The position numbers and the translations under genes are program-made. The notes under the pieces were generated by a model that was not told the origin of the DNA, did not search any database, and was given only the letters and a program-made list of their open reading frames with translations. Positions 61,772-64,000 of a stretch of DNA of 64,000 nt are shown in pieces. Within the stretch, counting starts at the first letter, position 1, and the number at the start of each line of letters is the position of its first letter. This DNA comes from an uncultured Eubacteriales bacterium (lineage in GTDB: Bacteria; Bacillota; Clostridia; Oscillospirales; CAG-382), in the NCBI GenBank assembly GCA_934446675.1, contig CAKSEL010000001.1, positions 1 through 64,000 of the forward strand, read 5' to 3'.

Positions 61772-62956
61772 TTACATATTTTTCATGACATCGGCGAGTA
61801 TTCCGACGCCCTTGACTATCTGATCCTTGGTAGGCATTGAATAGTTCATTCTGAATGAATGTGAAACCATGCCTGTATCGGGCAGGAACGTAGCGCCCGG
61901 AACCACCGCAACCTCTGCGGCAACGGTTTTCTTTATAAACTCGTTCATATCAACGCTGTCGGGCATTGTCACCCAAAGGAACAGTCCGCCTTCGGGACGG
62001 GTATATTTTACATTTTCGGGAAATTTCGCGTCCATTTCGGAAAGCATTGTCATACAGTTATCGCGGTAGAGTTTCTTAATTCCCGCAATATGATCATCGA
62101 GTCCGTATTCCGAAATAAATCTCGAGCACAGCATCTGAAAAAAGAGGTTTGTATGAACGTCGTTTGTCTGCTTGACGACTACAATTTTCTGAATAAGCTC
62201 CTTATGTCCGCAAAGAAAGCCTACGCGCATACCTGCGGAAAGAATTTTTGAGAAAGAGCCGCAGTAAATTACTATACCCTCGTCATCCATGCTCTTTATG
62301 GTAGGTATATCGGTTCCGGCAAATCTGAGTTCGCCGTAAGGATTGTCCTCAAGTATCGGCACATTATACTTCTTTGCAACCGCGAGCACGGCTTTTCTCT
62401 TTTCGAGAGACATTGTTATGCCTGCCGGATTCTGGAAAGTCGGGATAAGATATATAAGCTTTACTTTTTTATCGGTTTTAAGCAGAGTTTCGAGTTCTTC
62501 AGGATCAATGCCGTCGTCTCCGACGTCGAGTCCCTTTAAGTTTACGCCGTAGGAACGAAAAGCGTTGAGCGCGCCGATAAAGCTCGGATTTTCACATACG
62601 ACAGTATCACCCTCGTTGCACAGAACTTTACAGGTTAGGTCTATTCCCTGCTGACCACCGGAAACAATTATCGTTTCGTCAAAATCGCGTCCGGTATTGA
62701 ACTTAGACTTCAGTCTGTCCGCAACCTGCTCGCGAAGAGGCGAATATCCTTCGGTAATTCCGTACTGGAGCGAAGAAGCCGCGCTTTCCTCAAATATTTT
62801 ATCGGCAAGCACTTTAAGCTTTTCGACCGGGAACGAAAGCGGAGACGGATTTCCGGCTGCAAAGGATATTACATTCGGGTTTGTAAGCGATTTGAATATT
62901 TCTCTTATGGCAGACGGCTTTAACGCCTGCACTTTGTTTGAAAAGTTAAATTCCAT
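61772..62956 (-). CDS. PLP-dependent aminotransferase, class I/II
   Basis: The 394-residue protein is a fold-type I aminotransferase. It shows ISFAAGNPSPLSFP at the N-terminus, VSGGQQGIDLTCKVL, EDNPYGELRF (the PLP-binding Asp-Asn-Pro-Tyr) and YCGSFSKILSAGMRVGF, where Lys forms the Schiff base. The pattern is that of the 2-aminoadipate/valine-pyruvate (MocR-like C-terminal) group. The exact substrate is not clear. It is the first gene of an operon with trpS and tagO. Confidence 0.92.
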   Translation of the reverse strand: MEFNFSNKVQALKPSAIREIFKSLTNPNVISFAAGNPSPLSFPVEKLKVLADKIFEESAASSLQYGITEGYSPLREQVADRLKSKFNTGRDFDETIIVSGGQQGIDLTCKVLCNEGDTVVCENPSFIGALNAFRSYGVNLKGLDVGDDGIDPEELETLLKTDKKVKLIYLIPTFQNPAGITMSLEKRKAVLAVAKKYNVPILEDNPYGELRFAGTDIPTIKSMDDEGIVIYCGSFSKILSAGMRVGFLCGHKELIQKIVVVKQTNDVHTNLFFQMLCSRFISEYGLDDHIAGIKKLYRDNCMTMLSEMDAKFPENVKYTRPEGGLFLWVTMPDSVDMNEFIKKTVAAEVAVVPGATFLPDTGMVSHSFRMNYSMPTKDQIVKGVGILADVMKNM

Positions 62957-63147
62957 GATGCGTTCTCCTTAGTATTTTCGCCGTTCCGGCAAGCAAAACG
63001 GCACAGTTATGCATTTTCTTGTAATTATAACATATAATTGTAAGTTTAGCAACAGTAAAAAGTGAATTTATATGTTTCTGTTATGCCGCAAAGTAATAAT
63101 GCACAAAGAATATCTCAAACAGACAGTGTTTTTTTATAAAAATACTG

Positions 63148-63176
63148 TTGACAAAGACAAACAAGCGTGTTATAAT
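63148..63176 (+). promoter_or_regulatory. Consensus sigma-A promoter of the binding-protein gene
   Basis: TTGACA (63148-63153) and TATAAT (63171-63176) are exact consensus boxes with a 17-base spacer. The gene starts 52 bases downstream with a good AAAGGAG site. Confidence 0.9.
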
Positions 63177-63227
63177 GTAGTCACTTTAGTACAGTAAATT
63201 GCTAAACAAGCAAAGGAGTAAAGAATT

Positions 63228-64000
63228 ATGAAAAAGATACTTGCAATCATGCTCGCAGCACTTATGTGCCTCACATTTGCTGCCTGCAAAAAGAACGAAA
63301 CTTCAAACGACGGCAAAGACACACAGGTTAATGTAAACGCAGACGGCGAAAACAAAGACGCTGCCGGCGACACCGAAAAGACAGATTCGGATTACGAATA
63401 CGTAAAGAGCAAGGGCAAGCTCGTTGTAGGCGTTACAGATTTTGAGCCTATGGATTACAGAGATGCAGACGGCAACTGGGTAGGCTTTGACGCAGACATG
63501 GCTAAGGCTTTTGCAGAAAAGCTCGGCGTTGAAGTTGAATTTGTTGAGATCGAATGGGACAACAAAATTCTCGAACTCAACAGCAAGACCATCGACTGCG
63601 TATGGAACGGCATGACGCTTACCGAAGAGGCTCTTTCCGCAATGGAATGTTCCGACGCTTACTGCAACAACCAGCAGGTAGTAGTAGTTCCTGCCGACAA
63701 GGCTGAAAATTACAAGACCGCCGAAGATTGCAAAGACCTTGTTTTCGCAGTTGAATCGGGTTCTGCAGGAAACGAAATGGCCGACCAGTACGGCTTTGAA
63801 TACACCGCAGTAAAGGATCAGACCACTGCCGTTATGGAGGCTGCCGCAGGTACAAGCGACGCCGCTATAATCGACTCTCTCATGGCTGCGGCTATGGTAG
63901 GTGAAGGCACAGGCTACGAGAACCTTACATACACTGTCGGTCTTAACAGCGAAGAATACGGCGTAGGTTTCAGAAAAGGCTCTGATCTTACCGCACTTCT
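63228..64000 (+). CDS. Amino-acid-type ABC transporter binding lipoprotein (runs off the window)
   Basis: The first 257 residues show a lipoprotein signal with lipobox FAAC and a low-complexity linker, then a family 3 extracellular solute-binding domain (KLVVGVTDFEPMDYRDADG, GFDADMAKAFAEKLGVEVEF, DCVWNGMTLTEE and a DAAIIDSLMA stretch). Such proteins usually bind polar amino acids. The gene continues past base 64000, so the end and any permease genes are not seen. Confidence 0.93.
   Translation, partial: MKKILAIMLAALMCLTFAACKKNETSNDGKDTQVNVNADGENKDAAGDTEKTDSDYEYVKSKGKLVVGVTDFEPMDYRDADGNWVGFDADMAKAFAEKLGVEVEFVEIEWDNKILELNSKTIDCVWNGMTLTEEALSAMECSDAYCNNQQVVVVPADKAENYKTAEDCKDLVFAVESGSAGNEMADQYGFEYTAVKDQTTAVMEAAAGTSDAAIIDSLMAAAMVGEGTGYENLTYTVGLNSEEYGVGFRKGSDLTAL

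Noticed and set aside
1..64000. CRISPR arrays, insertion sequences, rRNA genes or phage modules
   Set aside because: I saw no regularly spaced repeats, transposase motifs, rRNA-like sequence or phage structural genes anywhere in the window.

Overview
The window looks like a chromosome segment of a spore-forming, anaerobic member of the Clostridia, probably a gut lineage related to the Oscillospirales or Christensenellales. The evidence is a dense set of endospore genes (spoIVB, spoIIGA-sigE, the full spoIIIAA-AH operon, spoVAC), the Gram-positive ctsR-mcsA-mcsB-clpC heat-shock operon, a Rex repressor, medium GC content, Clostridia-type sigma-A promoters and AGGAGG-like ribosome binding sites. 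It is mostly core chromosome. The only mobile-element signal is at the far left.

Layout. 1-400: the 3' half of a tRNA-Pro gene, starting exactly at the anticodon loop and followed by its terminator. The 5' half is missing, so bases 1-301 look like the end of an integrated element. 520-6100: an ECF-type sigma factor with a long C-terminal extension, and a large secreted phosphoesterase-like protein. 6364-10969: clpC, mcsB, mcsA and ctsR, with a clear CtsR operator over the start of transcription. 11123-19760: a VanY-like carboxypeptidase, SpoIVB, a SLOG-type protein, AroB, a topoisomerase III gene broken by a run of ten A, and a Y-family DNA polymerase behind LexA-like palindromes. 19905-25680: one run of lepA, hemW, a Dabb protein and a three-gene ABC importer.

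25801-35003 is the sporulation core: sigE with its protease SpoIIGA, a SpoIID-like protein with three peptidoglycan-binding repeats, and the SpoIIIA channel operon, followed by xpt. 35046-49259 holds a GH99-like glycosidase, a dCMP deaminase, a YwlE-type protein arginine phosphatase (the counterpart of McsB), RimI, TsaD, Rex, a DUF6062 protein, an Ogg-type glycosylase, SpoVAC, an MBOAT acyltransferase, and a run of ParB, two membrane proteins (one with MORN repeats) and a SPOUT RNA methyltransferase. 49356-64000 holds a GHL6 glycosidase, a five-gene operon (phosphodiesterase, membrane protein, ThiI, CinA, methyltransferase-acetyltransferase fusion), a small three-gene cluster behind a SigK-like promoter, a TagO/TrpS/aminotransferase operon, and the start of an amino-acid-binding lipoprotein gene that runs off the end.

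I did not find a clearly new multi-gene defence or biosynthetic system. The most unusual items are the split tRNA-Pro junction, the A10 frameshift in topB, the cluster of DnaA-box-like 9-mers before rex, the methyltransferase-GNAT fusion, the sigma factor with a large uncharacterised C-terminal part, the phosphoesterase lacking a metal-binding histidine, the long SigE pro-sequence, and the small three-gene cluster at 57585-58818.
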